From contig NW_002060943.1 of assembly GCF_000150275.1 (NCBI RefSeq), forward strand, positions 10,306,569 through 10,370,568: a stretch of 64,000 bases of DNA, in the 5' to 3' direction. Position 1 is the first letter of the stretch. Every line of letters starts with the position of its first letter. Under the pieces are notes generated by a model. It made no database searches. It was given only the letters and a program-made list of their open reading frames with translations, and had not been told where the DNA came from. The translations under genes were made by a program, and so were the position numbers. The stretch is from Trichoplax adhaerens (taxonomy: Eukaryota; Placozoa; Uniplacotomia; Trichoplacea; Trichoplacidae). Below, one piece after another: positions 1 through 21,095 of the stretch.

Positions 1-2129
1 TTACAAAAAGCGCCATGTCCAAGTCTAGCCGTAAACATCTCATCGAGGATACAACTGTAAACGGCTGCAATTTCCGTCTACCCACGTACAAGATCGATTC
101 ATTATTCATCATATATGAGATTATATTTCAAGTAAAATAATTATTCTGCAATATACGAATGGTGTAGTCCAATTTTTCAATTGGACAGAAATTTGTAATT
201 TAAATTATCCATCAACTGATAGTTTGGACGAGGACAATAAGGAGTCTATAAATGCTGAGAGTAGTTTTAGGAAGAGTTTTATAGTAAAATCAATATCTAA
301 ATGTTATAATTAAGTCTTATGGGAGTATGAAGCAAATCAGATGTTTGTGAGTATGGTCATAGATTGTTAAATTCAAATCATGGTATAGTGATATTTTGAT
401 TATGTATTATAGAGTTCTAAATCTCTGTTGGTGCTTCTGACGCTATATAAAAGAAATATGGGTATATCATATTGTTGCAAGCATTGATATCTATTGCCTC
501 ACCTTCTTATTGATCTTAAGAGCGATAGATACTGCAACGAAAGGAATTCTATAAGATACAGATATAATGTTGCAGTGATAGTTACCATATGCATTGACTT
601 AATACGAGCGGTGAGCTTTTAAAGCAGATTAAGTATACAGTACCATAGTATCATATCCTAGATCGTAAACTTACAAATTTATGTAAATTACGAGGTGAAA
701 ATATTGCGACTCTGTAGTTCCACAACAGTTTCAGCTCGTAATAAATATAGGACCGAGCCTTGAATAACGCTATTATAATGTAAAGGAGTAAATACTGCAC
801 TTTGAAATGTACACCTGTCTCTATTTCATATAAATTATCCAGTATTTAACGCAACGAACGAATGCGAGTGCTGTGATAATTCGACGTGGTAACAGTTTAC
901 ATGATTGTGTGATTGTGTCATTGCTAAAACGATTAGTGAGCTACATGTTATTACAGTAGGATGAATAACTGTATCTTAATTCTGTACGTATTTTACCGTG
1001 AGTTATACAATTATAGCTTTACCTATGAACAAAATTTGTAGTTCCATCCAATGGATCGATGATCCACGTTGGTTTATCAGTTAGTTGACACGATTGACCG
1101 TCTGCTGATGATTCTTCACCAATGAAACTGCATATTTATACAAATATCAAAATCAAAAGTAAAAGGTCAATGTCAGTCGAGTTATTTTGGAGTGATAGAA
1201 AATCGCACAGTACTACTGAAATAGTATTTGTCTTACCATCACAAGGCAGGTAGACTGCCAACTCCAATTTATAGTATTAATGTAAATAAAATAACTGAAT
1301 GAAAGATTAAGTATACCAGTAGCCGCTATAATAATATATTAATTATATATTGTAGCAAGATTTTAACAGATGCAATATACTCTAATAATAAACCTACCAA
1401 TGTGTTGGGTATTTGGTTCTTAGAGTCGATATAATCAGCTTTTCAACTTCCTGATCAGTTTGGGTTACTAAATCAGCACTACAACTCTTTGTCATGATAG
1501 TTTTATCATTTGAATAGGCCTTCTTGATTACCTGCAGGTAAAATACAATTTATATCTCTTAACTTCATGCTTGTGATTTAATGAGGCTAACTGCTTCATA
1601 ATTACCGGTACCAAATACCTTATATACTGTGTGCTGGTATGTATTACACGTGATTATTACTACTACATTAAGTTGTGCAAAACGAAGGGTTTACATTACT
1701 TTATTATGTGATCGCGACTGTCTGCTTATTACGCTGACAATACATATAATGGTGCTTCATACTGTACAGTGTGATATATGAGTAATTGATAATTATCAAT
1801 TAAATCTATCGTTGCTTTCTTGCGATATGGTAGCAGATTCCTAGGGAGTCATGAAAGCCGGAAAATTTAATCTCCTAATAATTATTATTATTATTATCCA
1901 TTCATTCATTTAATTCATTAATATTACGAACAAATCCATTGGTGATGAAGAAAACTAAGAGTACACGATACGAATCCTGCTCTGCCTGACAACAAGCTCA
2001 CAAGGTTTGCTTTACGTTAGTAATTACGATAGCTAGTTGATCATTAATTAATGATATTCTGTACGCAACCTGTCCAGCCGTTCTCGCTACTTGTTCACAA
2101 GTTTCTAAGTATTCACCCAATTGATCCAT
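1..2129 (-). CDS. IMPA1: Inositol monophosphatase (IMPase), 5' part, cut by left window edge
   Basis: Cytosolic Mg2+-dependent phosphatase that releases myo-inositol from inositol monophosphates for phosphoinositide resynthesis. I spliced five exons by eye: 2070-2129, 1398-1531, 1023-1127, 503-548 and 1-77 (continuing off the edge), with matching phases. The protein starts [20 protein letters not shown] and continues with [11 protein letters not shown], then FIGEES, which carries the metal-binding Glu. The family signature [12 protein letters not shown] supplies the two metal-binding Asp residues. PFVAVSIAL and [14 protein letters not shown] follow, as expected for the middle of the IMPase fold. 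The start ATG at 2127-2129 puts the N-terminus where the family begins. The C-terminal half, with the WDVAAG-type motif, lies outside the window. The gene is head-to-head with the coiled-coil gene at 3248. IMPA1 versus IMPA2 cannot be separated on this fragment. Confidence 0.93.
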
Positions 2130-2229
2130 TTCTTGTTCAGAGCATCCAGTTATGCTACGATCTTCCTATTTTACTTTTACTGCGGTCAGGGACTAACGGT
2201 CTCGCAGCACGTAACAATATAATATAATA

Positions 2230-2411
2230 TACAGTAATACAGTATACTGTATATACGGTAATATACAGTACAGTATGTACTGTATTCTGTGCTGGAATAC
2301 TACTGTACTGTACAGTAGGCGCCCATGAACAAAACTACTGTAGTATAAGTACAGTACAGTACTGTACTGTACTGTTGTCTACTACCGTACAGTACAATGT
2401 GTACTGTACAA
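2230..2411. repeat. CAGTA/TACTG palindromic pentamer cluster 1
   Basis: Dense runs of the pentamers CAGTA and TACTG alternate in orientation, giving many GTAC-centred palindromes such as TACTGTACAGTA. The motif TATTACGATGT lies directly after it at about 2417 and recurs inside the large cluster at 20295-20355. The cluster lies about 100 bases upstream of the IMPase start. Confidence 0.9.
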
Positions 2412-2681
2412 TGCGTATTACGATGTGACTTGTTTTTAAAATGGTTGGAGCTACAGTACATGTAAGAGCGACTGATAGTTTGTATTATTCAATGCTGCGA
2501 TAAAAAGTAATCAAAATATCAAGAGCCAATTGCTCAAGGTTGTGCTGATCTGTCTGCATGGAATTGGAGCCAAATTGAAAGTCCATTTTTTCACAATTGA
2601 AAGACATAATTTAAGGCAACACTGTAGCTGAACATCTTTCAACCATTTTAGAAGGCTTGCCACGCCCCTGTAATGGTAGTC

Positions 2682-2837
2682 TTTACAGTACTGTACAGTA
2701 CAGTAAAAGCTTTGGTACAGTACAGAGTACTGTACTGCTAACTACTGTGCTGTACAGTATACTGTACTGTAATAAGAACTACTGTACTGTAGTAAGATCT
2801 ATACGCAGTAAGTACTGTATAGTGTACTGTACTGTAT
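2682..2837. repeat. CAGTA/TACTG palindromic pentamer cluster 2
   Basis: Same composition as cluster 1, with interrupted TACAGTACTGTACAGTA-type palindromes. It sits about 400 bases upstream of the coiled-coil gene start at 3248. Confidence 0.9.
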
Positions 2838-3247
2838 AGCACATTAAGTCAAGTGTACCGTATATTACCCTGTAATACTGTACGTTCCAATCAAAAGTAT
2901 TCATTTCAGTCAATTGCTTATATTACAATGAGCCAATCAATTACGTTATCCTATAATTTTAAATTTTATAAACTAAATTTTATTTTATTGTAATTGTACA
3001 GTTCTTTATTTACTTATTTACGGTAAACTACCGATAAAGGATAAACGGATCCGACGGATGAGTATCTAGAAGCAGCAAGAATCAATTGATCTGCGGAAAG
3101 AATGAATATTTTTATTTATTTATAACTAAAAGTATCTGGTTAGAATTGGTTGTTGGTGTCTCTAGACCTTAAGAAAACGAGCATTTCAAGTTAATCACTG
3201 CAGCTGAATATATATGTGCACTATTATCTACGATTATAGTAAATATA

Positions 3248-5151
3248 ATGGAAGCATCCTTGCCTGCTTTGCACTCTTGTGTTCAGGTTGATAATTATGT
3301 ATATAATTAAGTAGAATTCATTGTATTTGTTAATACAGTACTTAAATTTCTGAATATTATCAAGAGGTTCTAATGCAATTGACCACAGTGGCAGTTTTAG
3401 TGTTCAATTAACGTAATATTTACAAACCGAATGCAGTCACATACGTACGTATACACTGTCGAGAATGCTCCATAACTGCAATGAATATAGTTATTTAGCG
3501 TAACGACTGGGCATTATTACGAAATATAAAACTCAATTATAAATTCTATAAATCACAAACTCATATACATTATTGCATATTTGCATGCGAGTTGTAAATA
3601 AATTCGTGAATCAAAGAGATGAATAGCTCAAGATTTCTGGATTTAATGTACTGCACAGATTAACCCTAAATTGATATATCACCTTAATACTTTTTAGCTA
3701 TCCGCTGAAAATGAACTACTTCGAAAAAAATACAAGAAACTACGCAGTAAATATCAACAATTAGTAAAGGAAATAGGTGAATTAAAAGATAAACTGAAGG
3801 AACCATCAGATGTCGGCAAGAGTTGTAAAGTAGTAAAACGAAGGTATGAATAGACCAAACTGATCATTTAATATAAATATTAAATATACATAGAAAAGTA
3901 AACATCCTACCTAGGCTTGACTTGACATCAACTTTAACTACAAATATTTCATGAACTTTATAGTGTTCATACACAAACAATACCCTCGGTAGGAAAATCT
4001 AATTCTACACAAAAGTTTATTAACAAAATGACAAAACCGACGCCAGTTATCGATAGTCAAACTGAAAGCATAAATCGGTAATGTAATTAAAATGCTTTTA
4101 AATTTTATCAAGCTTCCTAATTAGATAATCTACTATTTCAACTAACGTTCTAATCAATTAAATAGATTGCTGGCAGTTCATAACAACCTAATGAAAAAGT
4201 ACCAACGAGAACTAAAAAATAGCACAAATCAAATCGAGCAAATAACATCGTTAACGGTAAGTCAATCAATTAAAGGAGATTGATTAAGTTAACGTTCAAC
4301 TCAAGACAGTGTAAATACTTATCAGGACAGATGCATTGTACTATACTCTTGGTAACTTCATAATATTTATTTAATAAGACAGTTTGAGAAACAAGAAGTC
4401 CAACAACAGCTTAATCTATGCCAGGAAAAAATTAAGGCTTTGGAAAAGGAACGGACTGTTCGAGAGGAACAGTTGGCCAAGGCTGGACTTGTCAGTGCTA
4501 AAGATTTTGAGACTAGAGCCGGTAATATTTAGCGCTATAAGCTTTTTCTGTAATCATAAAAACAATTATTTTAATCCTCATTTGATTCACGAATGAAAAT
4601 ATTGGCTATCATACGTACTTTTGATACTTTAGCGCTAACTTCGAAATTATCAATTATAACAAAAGAAAATACCAAGCTGTCTGAAGAAAATCATAAATTA
4701 AGAAGTAAATCTTATACCTTATGTGCAATGTTGTTAAAATTTTAATAGCTTCAATCCTCTTGATAAGTATAATTTCTTATTTATATTTATTTTTATGTAG
4801 CTGAACTAGAAGGAATAGACAAGGTATCTAAATACATTAGAATTGATTTGGTATCGTAACACTAATTAAAATATAACAAATGTAGGCAAAGGATATCGTC
4901 TAAGTAGCAGTTACTTTTCATTTCCTTTATCTATTGCTGCGCACACTAGATTTCATAATGGATTATATCGTAGAATGTGATAATTTTTTAATTTATCTTA
5001 GGAATTTTTTGATGAAATAGAAGATCTTAAATTTGCGTTACAACAGGCTTCTAGCCATAATATTGAGTACGAAAAGACTCTAAGGAAGCTATGCTCGCAG
5101 TTTGGCCTTCCTTACCCTTTAGGTGCATTAAAGAATAATAATAACAATTAG
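3248..5151 (+). CDS. Coiled-coil protein resembling the C-terminus of CEP290
   Basis: Eight exons, 3248-3286, 3698-3843, 3964-4077, 4166-4256, 4383-4521, 4633-4704, 4801-4823 and 5002-5151, join in frame to about 257 residues. After a 13-residue first exon comes a heptad-rich helix (LSAENELLRKKYKKLRSKY). A Ser/Thr-rich linker follows, then further coiled coil (QFEKQEVQQQLNLCQEKIKALEKE is split here as QFEKQEVQQQLNLCQ and EKIKALEKE). The last exon begins EFFDEIEDLKFALQQA and ends LRKLCSQFG plus an Asn run. From what I know of the family, FFEEIEDLK followed by a KLSEQLG-like tail is how CEP290, the ciliary transition-zone protein of about 2,500 residues, ends. This gene has only that end, so it may be a short paralogue or a separate family. 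The first exon is the least certain part. Confidence 0.75.
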
Positions 5152-6762
5152 GCCAAAGTGTTTGTTATGATTGTCTTACAGTTAGGAGCTATATTGGACT
5201 GGATCATTTAGGAAAGGATATCTAATGTAATTTTCATCCTCCTCAATAATAGAAATATAGAGTATGATATTTTACTAAGCTTCGATAAACTCAACATATA
5301 AAAATTTTGCATTGAGCTATGCATAGCCATAAAGTATACAAGCGAAACTGGAGAATTGATATATCTAGATATAATAACATCAAATTAGTTGTTATTATTT
5401 ATTATTATAATTGTGTATACTGTATCATATTATTACATAGTATAATAATGTACTATACATTTAAAAATGTCATTTCGTAAGTACATACCTTCATATATGC
5501 TGTACAATACATTCTAAGGTATTTTATGATTTTAAAATTAAATTTGATAGTTGCTAAGGTAGATTAATAGTAAGTTGTCAATGATGATAAATTCTGTTCT
5601 GCAAGATATATTAAACTAATGTAAAATTTTACCGGTAAACTGGCCCGTAAACATAACGTATGCTTGCACGACATTTGATTCTTTGCCACTTGTTTATTAC
5701 CAAAAAGTGGACTGCCTAAGCTTGCAATAAAACATAAATGTTACATATTGGCATAGGACAGTCCAGTTGCACAGTACAATTTGTATTGCCTTGTGTTCTC
5801 AGATATTCGTATAGTATTTCTTCTCTATGGTAATGACAAAGCTCTTCTCTTACCCCTGGTTTGACTAGGTGACAGAACCAGTATACTGTTTCTATGTGTT
5901 TTAGAACATTGACACTGCAATTGCTGACCCATTGGAGTCGCCTATCACTTCTCAGTCAGTAAGCTTTGCTGCTGTCTGAAGATAATAGTTGCTTTCTAAA
6001 CAAATTGTGGACGGATAAAGTCAAAATTCTGTAAGAGTATAGCAGCTACGCAATCACAGGCGTCTATCACTACAGCTATGATTCGCTCTTCTGCTACTGA
6101 TCAATAGATTAATTAACAGAATCTTTAATAAATTTTATTTTATTCAGTCACGGTCTTTAACCTGAAAAGTACCTTTGAGTACAATTTAAATTTAAATTTT
6201 TAACGCGAACCAGGTACACCACTGTCACAGCATAGACTACTACTAGTATAGCAGAAAAAGAGCTGGACGCACAAGTATGACTAGCTCTGCAAAGCTTGAA
6301 CCAGTTTATATACCCGTATATACACGTATGCGACTTTCTGTCACACGGACACGATGCAAAGAGTCTCTCACGTGTAAAATCTCAACGCAAGGACTTTCTA
6401 ATTTAATTTAATTTAATTTAAAACATAAAATTTTAAATTTATGAATTTCTCCTGTAGGAGTCCCTGGTGAAAGTGCATATTGCCCGCGGAGATACAGTAC
6501 TGTACTGTATGTTAAGGTTATAGGCGTATTCGCTGCATCACTACGGTGTACAGTACAGTACAGTAATAGTACAGTAGCAGTGTACTGTACTGTACTGTAC
6601 AGTACGTACAGTACAGTACACTGGACTATACAATACAGTACAGTACAGTACAGTATGCAGTTACGTCACGTACAGTGTACTGTAAACCTGGTATAAATCA
6701 ACCGTATTTCCATTGTTCATAGATTCCACGAACAGACTCGCGCCCGGAGATAACTTACGAAA
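5152..6762. other. Intergenic stretch with pentamer cluster at its right end
   Basis: AT-rich sequence with no exon-like open frame that I can support. A short AATTT pentamer run lies at about 6398-6421, and a CAGTA/TACTG cluster (6493-6684) lies directly before the CTNNBL1 start. Confidence 0.6.
6493..6684. repeat. CAGTA/TACTG palindromic pentamer cluster 3
   Basis: Almost uninterrupted TACTG/CAGTA pentamers in mixed orientation, including a long TACTGTACTGTACAGTAC-type palindrome near 6590-6610. It ends about 80 bases before the CTNNBL1 ATG, so it lies in the promoter or 5' leader. Confidence 0.92.
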
Positions 6763-9700
6763 ATGGTTGATGTTGGCGAACTCCTACAATTAGCTGAAAA
6801 AGTGAGTATTACTGATATAACTTTTGACATTTTTTATAAATACTTGTTCCCGTAGCACTCTTTATGAAATTAACTAAGAAATTGTACCAATTTGAGGATG
6901 ATCGTCCTATGAAGCGAAGGCGTATAGATGGCAGTGATGATCATAAAAGTTTAGGTGCTTCATCCAGTGGAAACAGCAGCTCCGCAGCTGCAGCTATAAC
7001 TAGTAGCACAAAGTTGAGCAATGAAGAGCGTGATAAAATCTTAGCCATGCTAGATGATGAGCCAGAGGTAAATACGTTGATTGATTATTGAAGCAAATAC
7101 ATCAGTCATGTTTCGCCCTAAAATGTTGTTGTTAACTTAGTACGCTTACAATCTAGACGGTTTCGCGTATGTTCGCTTTTAAGAGGTATCATGCAGACCG
7201 TACTTTAGTTTACAGTATTCTGATTTACAAGTATTTGCAAACAATACAGTCTGCGGTCAAAGCAGGGACAACTCGAGGGAAAAAAAATTATTATTTCCTT
7301 CGAGTTATCCCTCGTTAAAGTTATGCTACAATACTTAACATTATTTGTGGCTTCATTTGAATAGACCTTATAGACACTCAGTCTGTCACCATGCTCTTAC
7401 TGTTTACAAAGTTTCATTTTCAACTGTATATATGTCGTTTACCGTATAGATAATCGGTCATTTTGCAAAATGACTGATGCAAAAGCAGGGTTTCTTCATC
7501 AAGTAGAGCACTGTACTTAAGTTCTTTTACGTTAATATGCGCTGCAAAGCACATTATACAAAGCTATTCACTACTATATAGTGTATCTGTCAATAAGAAC
7601 AAACTATCATTACTGCCCTACTGATGTAACACATTCTATTATCTGTACATTAAAAGTGTAAGTAGACTTAACAATATGTGATTATAATTAACTCATGCTG
7701 TCTAATTGTATTGACGTACGATATCAAAGACAGAATCATTAGATTCGCATAGCCTAAAGAAGTTGATACTAAGTTTCGAGAAGAAGGTATCAAAGAATCA
7801 AGAGATGAGAATTAAACATCCTGATGATCCAAAGAAGTACGTTAGTAAAATTTTAATCTCTAACATACTATGCACCATAATCTATGTTAAAAGGATAAGA
7901 TACGTATGTATACAACTAGTAAAAATATAATATGACGTGGTAGATAATTTATTTATATTGCTAATTATAATTAATAATTATGTAAGTTAAGTATAAATCA
8001 CCATCTTCACATCTGATTGACCCTGGTATTACTACGGTATATAGCTATTTGTTAAACATAATAACTTACTTGTCAATGCATAGATTTATGGAATCTGAAA
8101 TTGAATTGTATGAAGAAATTCAGAAATTGAATGTCATTGCTACTGCCCCGGAACTCTATCCACAATTGGTCGAGCTAAACACTATCAAATCCTTCGTTGA
8201 TCTGCTGACTCACGATAATTCTGGTAGTTTTCACTTAATTATAATTATAAATATTTATTTTATCACTTTAATAAGCTATGCAGTACTGCTAAAGAGATAG
8301 AACTATAAAGCTATATGGCCATTACGAATTTAGAGCATAATGAGACATACTGCTTCTCATCATTGTTGTAGTTATTGGTTACTACTTACTTTATACCTAC
8401 CCTTCTACTTCAGCTCTTGAAATATCGTAATTATGTCCGATTTTCTATTATACAGATATATCCATTGCAATTGTGGATTTACTACAAGAGATGACTGATG
8501 TTGATAGTTTACACGAAAGTCATGAGGGAGCAGTGGCATTAATAGACGTTCTGGTTAGATAAACCGTTTTCATTCATTAACATAATAATTAACTTTTATG
8601 CTACTGTCCGTGATATCCGTGACATAAGTAAAATTTGTTTTTCCCTTATATTTGCGTATCGTGATAAAATGATTTAGGTGGAGAATCAAATTGTCACTTT
8701 ATTAATTCAAAACATTGAACGACTAAACGATTCTATAAGAGAAGAAGCTGATGGAGTTCATAATACGCTAGGTTTGACTTTTGACTAACAATAAATTACG
8801 TAATTGGACGCTTTTTACGTATTAAATTATTAAAGTGATTGCTACTAACTTCATAAAATTATCGTTCTTGAAATTATAAACAAAGACACTCATTAATGAC
8901 TTTTATTTATACTGTTCTAGCTATTATTGAAAATCTAACAGAGTTTAAACCTGAGTTATCTACCGAAGCAGCGAATCAAGGACTTATGCAGTGGATTTTG
9001 AGGAGTTTAGTGGTAAGCAAATACTTCTTTTCGGATGAGAGATTGATTAGATTACAAACAGTCGTATTGTCATACATTGGAACGGTGTTATTATTTTAGG
9101 CGAAACGCAACACCTATGATGCAAATAAAGCCTATTCTTGTGAAATACTTGCAGTCCTACTACAAGGCCACGAAGGTATACTTTAAACGTAAAGGGTGAG
9201 TATGATATTCTTCACGATTAGCTCATGCTTGCCACAAAATTTTTATAGGGAATCGCACATTGTTAGGCGAATTAGAGGGTATCGACACACTACTTCAAAT
9301 ATTGTCTGTAAGTTTCGCTCAAATTTCGTTCTATATTACTTATACGAGTACAACTATAACGGGCGTTTATGTAGTATCCTATCATGTCTGTAATATTTTC
9401 AAGGTATATCATAAGCGAGACCCGACCACCGCAGACGAAATTGAAATGCTGGAAAATTTGTTCGATTGCCTGTGTTCATCATTAATGCAGTGTCCTGGAA
9501 ATTGCGAAAGATTTTTACGTGGTGAGGGTCTACAGTTAATGATATTGATGCTAAGGTAGGTGTATTGAATTATTATTAAATATTATTATCAACTGACATC
9601 CGTTTACGTGATGCTCTTTCTAATGATTCCTACCATTTTAGATCGAAAAAGCTTAGTAGCAAAGGAGCAATAAAAACTTTAACTTATGTTTTATCAAACT

Positions 9701-10935
9701 ATAATGGACCAGATTGTGCTGTAAAGTTTATAGAACTATTTGGTTTACGTAGTCTTTTTCCTTTATTTATGAAAGTATGACGCCGTGTTGCATCTCCTTT
9801 CGAAATTTACAATAAAGTAGTAGCTACAAATTTCAATGTTATGAGTTTGCTTTATTATTATTTAGACACCAAAAATGTTTAAAAAACTGACCAATGAAAG
9901 TGAGCATATAGGTTAGAATTTATCAACATTACATCAATCACTTTAAACTTTTATTCTGAAACTTTTACAAATAAAGCGAGAAAAATTCTTCTTATGATGA
10001 ATTGCTATGTTTTGTTGAAATCTAGAACACATTTGCTCCATTATGGTCCATTTATTTCGGCATAGTTCAGGACAATCCAAGTCTAGATTAGCGAATAAAT
10101 TTATCGAAAACGATTTCGAGAAGGTAAATTAATCATTACTAGAATTAATACTTAGTGTTCATATCGACGGATTATATTTAGAGAAACATTATTTTATTTT
10201 AGGTGGATCGTCTTATGGAGCTACATTTTGAGTATATGCATCGTGTTCAAGAATGTGATAATAAAATCGAAGAAGAAAAACGAGTAAGTCAGTATCCATA
10301 AAAATTTACAAAGTACTGTCATATCTTCGACTTAGGATTTTCTAAAATGTTTGCACTCTGGTGCTAATGCACTAATTTTACGTAATTTAAGGTGATAAAT
10401 TGATTAATGATAATGCTGCTGACTTACTAGTGATTTCGGGCAAACACTGTTTCTCGTAGGAATTAGCTGATGATGGTGAAGAGATTGACGAAAGTTTAGA
10501 AGAGGAATTCTATCTACGTCGATTGGATGCAGGTCTTTTTAGCCTGCATCTTATTGATACGATCATGTTGGAGGCTTCAGCTGCTGGTGGTCCAAATGTA
10601 TGTCTAATGCACCTGCACAAACTTTACGTTTTTATACACTAATTCGCTACTCTTTATCCAGGTAAGGCATCGTATTCAAACGTTATTAAATCAGCATGGA
10701 GGTTCCATGAAGGCTGTAAAGGATATCATGCGAGGTATAGTACATCTTTCGATACCGTAGCAGGTCTATTTTACCACTTATTTTAATTAAGGGCAAAAAT
10801 GTATCTAACTTGACGCACGAATTTAATCTTTTATTTTAATGTATAGAATATGCAAGTCAAATCGGTGACGCAAATAGTAAAGATAGCAAAGATGCAGAAC
10901 AACGTCGCATTTTGTCGTTAATCGATAGATTTTAA
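6763..10935 (+). CDS. CTNNBL1: Beta-catenin-like protein 1, spliceosome-associated ARM-repeat protein
   Basis: Nuclear armadillo-repeat protein of the Prp19/CDC5L spliceosomal complex. Seventeen exons join in frame to 567 residues, close to the human length of about 563: 6763-6801, 6879-7067, 7730-7836, 8084-8223, 8456-8553, 8678-8771, 8921-9012, 9100-9175, 9249-9307, 9404-9555, 9642-9774, 9866-9911, 10026-10123, 10203-10283, 10460-10597, 10662-10734 and 10847-10935. The protein starts MVDVGELL and has a basic patch, RPMKRRRID, as a likely nuclear signal. Diagnostic blocks follow: LILSFEKK, KFMESEIELYEEIQ, IAIVDLLQEMTDVD, REEADGVHNTLA, ENLFDCLCSSLMQ, ERFLRGEGLQLM, FGLRSLFPLFMK, EEEFYLRRLDAGLF and the C-terminal RRILSLIDRF. 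The acceptors of exons 2 and 3 appear to be AAG rather than YAG. The gene is tail to tail with SUPT16H, 446 bases apart. Confidence 0.96.
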
Positions 10936-11381
10936 GTTCATAAAACTATCAATAACTCGTTATTACAGGATATACCGCATAGATTTATTAAGTCATAACG
11001 TTATTGCTTGCAATTATACATGCATTAACGCCTGCGGTGGTCTATAGCACAATGTTATATATTAAACTTATTAATTCCTAAAGTTATTGTAAATTCAGTA
11101 GACTGTGTTCAATGTGATCGATTACTTAGACACTTTAAACATATCGAGACCTTTATTATTTTAATCATGATCAAGACATAAGGCACAGCTTCGGCTGCAT
11201 TAGGCCTTGCTCATTAAACTTTAGATTCTTTGATTCGCATAAGTCTATTGACACTGCGATATATTTTACAATAAATTATTCTTCGGTAACCCTTAGCACT
11301 AGATTAATGGCAGGTTATGCTTAATTACCATGAACTTAGATGTTACAGTAAAAGTAGTATTATGCTAATAACAAAATCGAA
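10936..11381. other. Tail-to-tail intergenic gap CTNNBL1/SUPT16H
   Basis: 446 bases shared by the 3' ends of two convergent genes. No coding exon, RNA gene or pentamer cluster is seen. It presumably holds both polyadenylation sites; I do not assign them. Confidence 0.6.
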
Positions 11382-19467
<8,086 letters not shown>

Positions 19468-19530
19468 GTTACTGAGTATTCCGGCGCCAATTTTAAAAGG
19501 CATGCGCAGGGCTTAATGTACCTTGTACAA

Positions 19531-20987
19531 TGTACTGTACTGTACAGTATACAGTACAGTAGTAATGGTACGGTACTGTACGTAAAGTGGTAAAGTCATA
19601 CAGTACAGTACAGTACTGAGCACACAGCACAGTGTGGACCATGCTCTGGGATTAGACCTGACTGGGATACAGTATAATGTACTGTACACTGTACAGTACT
19701 GTACTGTACTGACTGTTTTTTTAGCAGAGGTGAAAAGTGTTTGGATCCGTTTTTTTACCCCTATGGTTTTTTTTAGTACAGTACAGTAAAATGTACATTA
19801 TCGTTTTTCTGGCCGTTCTTATGGGCCTTTCTAATATTATAGTCATAGAAATTCAATATGTCTTATTATTGGNNNNNNNNNNNNNNNNNNNNNNNNNNNN
19901 NNNNNNNNNNNNNNNNNNNNNNAGAAATTGTCTTCCTTTTTAACAGTTCAGTAAAAAAAAAAAAAAACCTCAATCTTACAGTACTGTACTGTACAGTGTG
20001 CAGTACTGTAGAAGTCCATTCTGGTAATGTACTGTAAATAACGTACAGTACTGTACCGCACAGTAACTCTATTACAGCACTGGACAGTGTACACTGTACA
20101 GTACAGTATAATACAGGCTCATGCAGTACTGTATTGTACAGTACTGTTGATTCTCAGTTTCTCACCACTTTGAGTATGTTATTACGCTGCTAAAAGTTGA
20201 ACTTTGGCCTTCTGGGTGTCGTGAAGATAGCTAGATGAAACAGTATGATACCACAACATACTGTAGCTAATTTGTATTACTACTGTACAGTATAGCATAT
20301 TACGATGTTATACTGTGCTAAGTTTGGGAATATTTCGCATATTACGATGTTATACAGTACTGCATGAGATGTTACAAAAATGACTACGAGACCATTTTAG
20401 ATTATACAACGTACAGTACAGTAAGAACTCGTTGGACAGCTTGTGCTAAGTTTGGGAATATTTCGCGCGCAGAACTGTACTGTACAGTACAGTACGTACA
20501 CAGTATACAGTACAGTACAGTATGTTGTTCGAGAGTAGTACTGTACTGTACATACTGTACGAACCTTCAATACGATTGTTAGTATTAACTCTACAGTACT
20601 GTACCGTAGATAGTAATACTTAACACACTGTACTGTACAACTGTACTACTGTACTGTAAATGGATCGGAACGAAACTTAAACTTCTGGCTCTGATGTACT
20701 GTACAGTGTACAGTACAGTAACTACAGTAATGTTAATGTACTGTACAGTACTAACCACAAGTCAGTTGATAGTTTCTCTTTTTAATAATAAATTACTAAA
20801 GTAAGAATACGCCTTGCTGACAGTACTGTACTGTACTGTACAGTACTGTATAGGTGTTACTAGCTACTATAAAAAAGGCATGCCACGATGAAACTAGAAA
20901 CCAGTCTCTGGACTAAATCTTAAAAGGTACGGAAAGATTTAGTAGTCCATGCCAGTATACTGTACACTACACTGTACTGTAAAGTAC
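19531..20987. repeat. CAGTA/TACTG palindromic pentamer cluster 4, the largest
   Basis: About 1.4 kb of interrupted CAGTA and TACTG pentamers in both orientations, with at least a dozen perfect GTACTGTAC/GTACAGTAC palindromes. Non-pentamer spacers also repeat. A 25-base unit beginning TGTGCTAAGTTTGGG occurs at 20314-20338 and 20442-20466. A 19-base unit, GCATATTACGATGTTATAC, occurs at 20295-20313 and 20337-20355. The assembly broke inside it (gap 19873-19922), which fits a hairpin-prone repeat. Confidence 0.92.
19873..19922. other. Assembly gap, 50 N
   Basis: Run of exactly 50 N, probably a fixed-size scaffold gap, so the true length of missing DNA is unknown. It lies inside repeat cluster 4. 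Confidence 0.99.
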
Positions 20988-21095
20988 TAGATCAGATTCT
21001 AGATTCGATTTTATTTTGTCGTGTTTTGGGATCTAGTCGTTAACGCTGGTGGCTAAATTTTTTGAATGGTCTAGTTCTAATGTTCTATACAGTTT

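Larger units (their letters stand above)
2130..3247. promoter_or_regulatory. Divergent intergenic region between IMPase and coiled-coil gene
   Basis: Both flanking genes are transcribed outward from here, so their promoters must lie in or near this stretch. Two CAGTA/TACTG repeat clusters occupy about 2230-2411 and 2682-2837. I see no convincing TATA box or coding exon. The open frame through the second cluster at 2657-2839 is simply the translated repeat. Confidence 0.5.
19468..21095. promoter_or_regulatory. Divergent promoter region SUPT16H/HOIP, filled by repeats
   Basis: SUPT16H starts at its left end (minus) and HOIP at its right end (plus), so both promoters should lie here. Nearly all of it is pentamer repeat (about 19531-20987), with an assembly gap inside. 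Open frames at 19737-19943 and 20364-20582 are translated repeat or gap and are not genes. Confidence 0.5.

Noticed and set aside
2657-2839. 60-residue plus-strand frame
   Set aside because: It is the translated CAGTA/TACTG repeat (YCTVQYS-like peptide). The same applies to 20364-20582 and 33527-33736.
19737-19943. 68-residue frame with X residues
   Set aside because: It runs through the assembly gap and repeat sequence.
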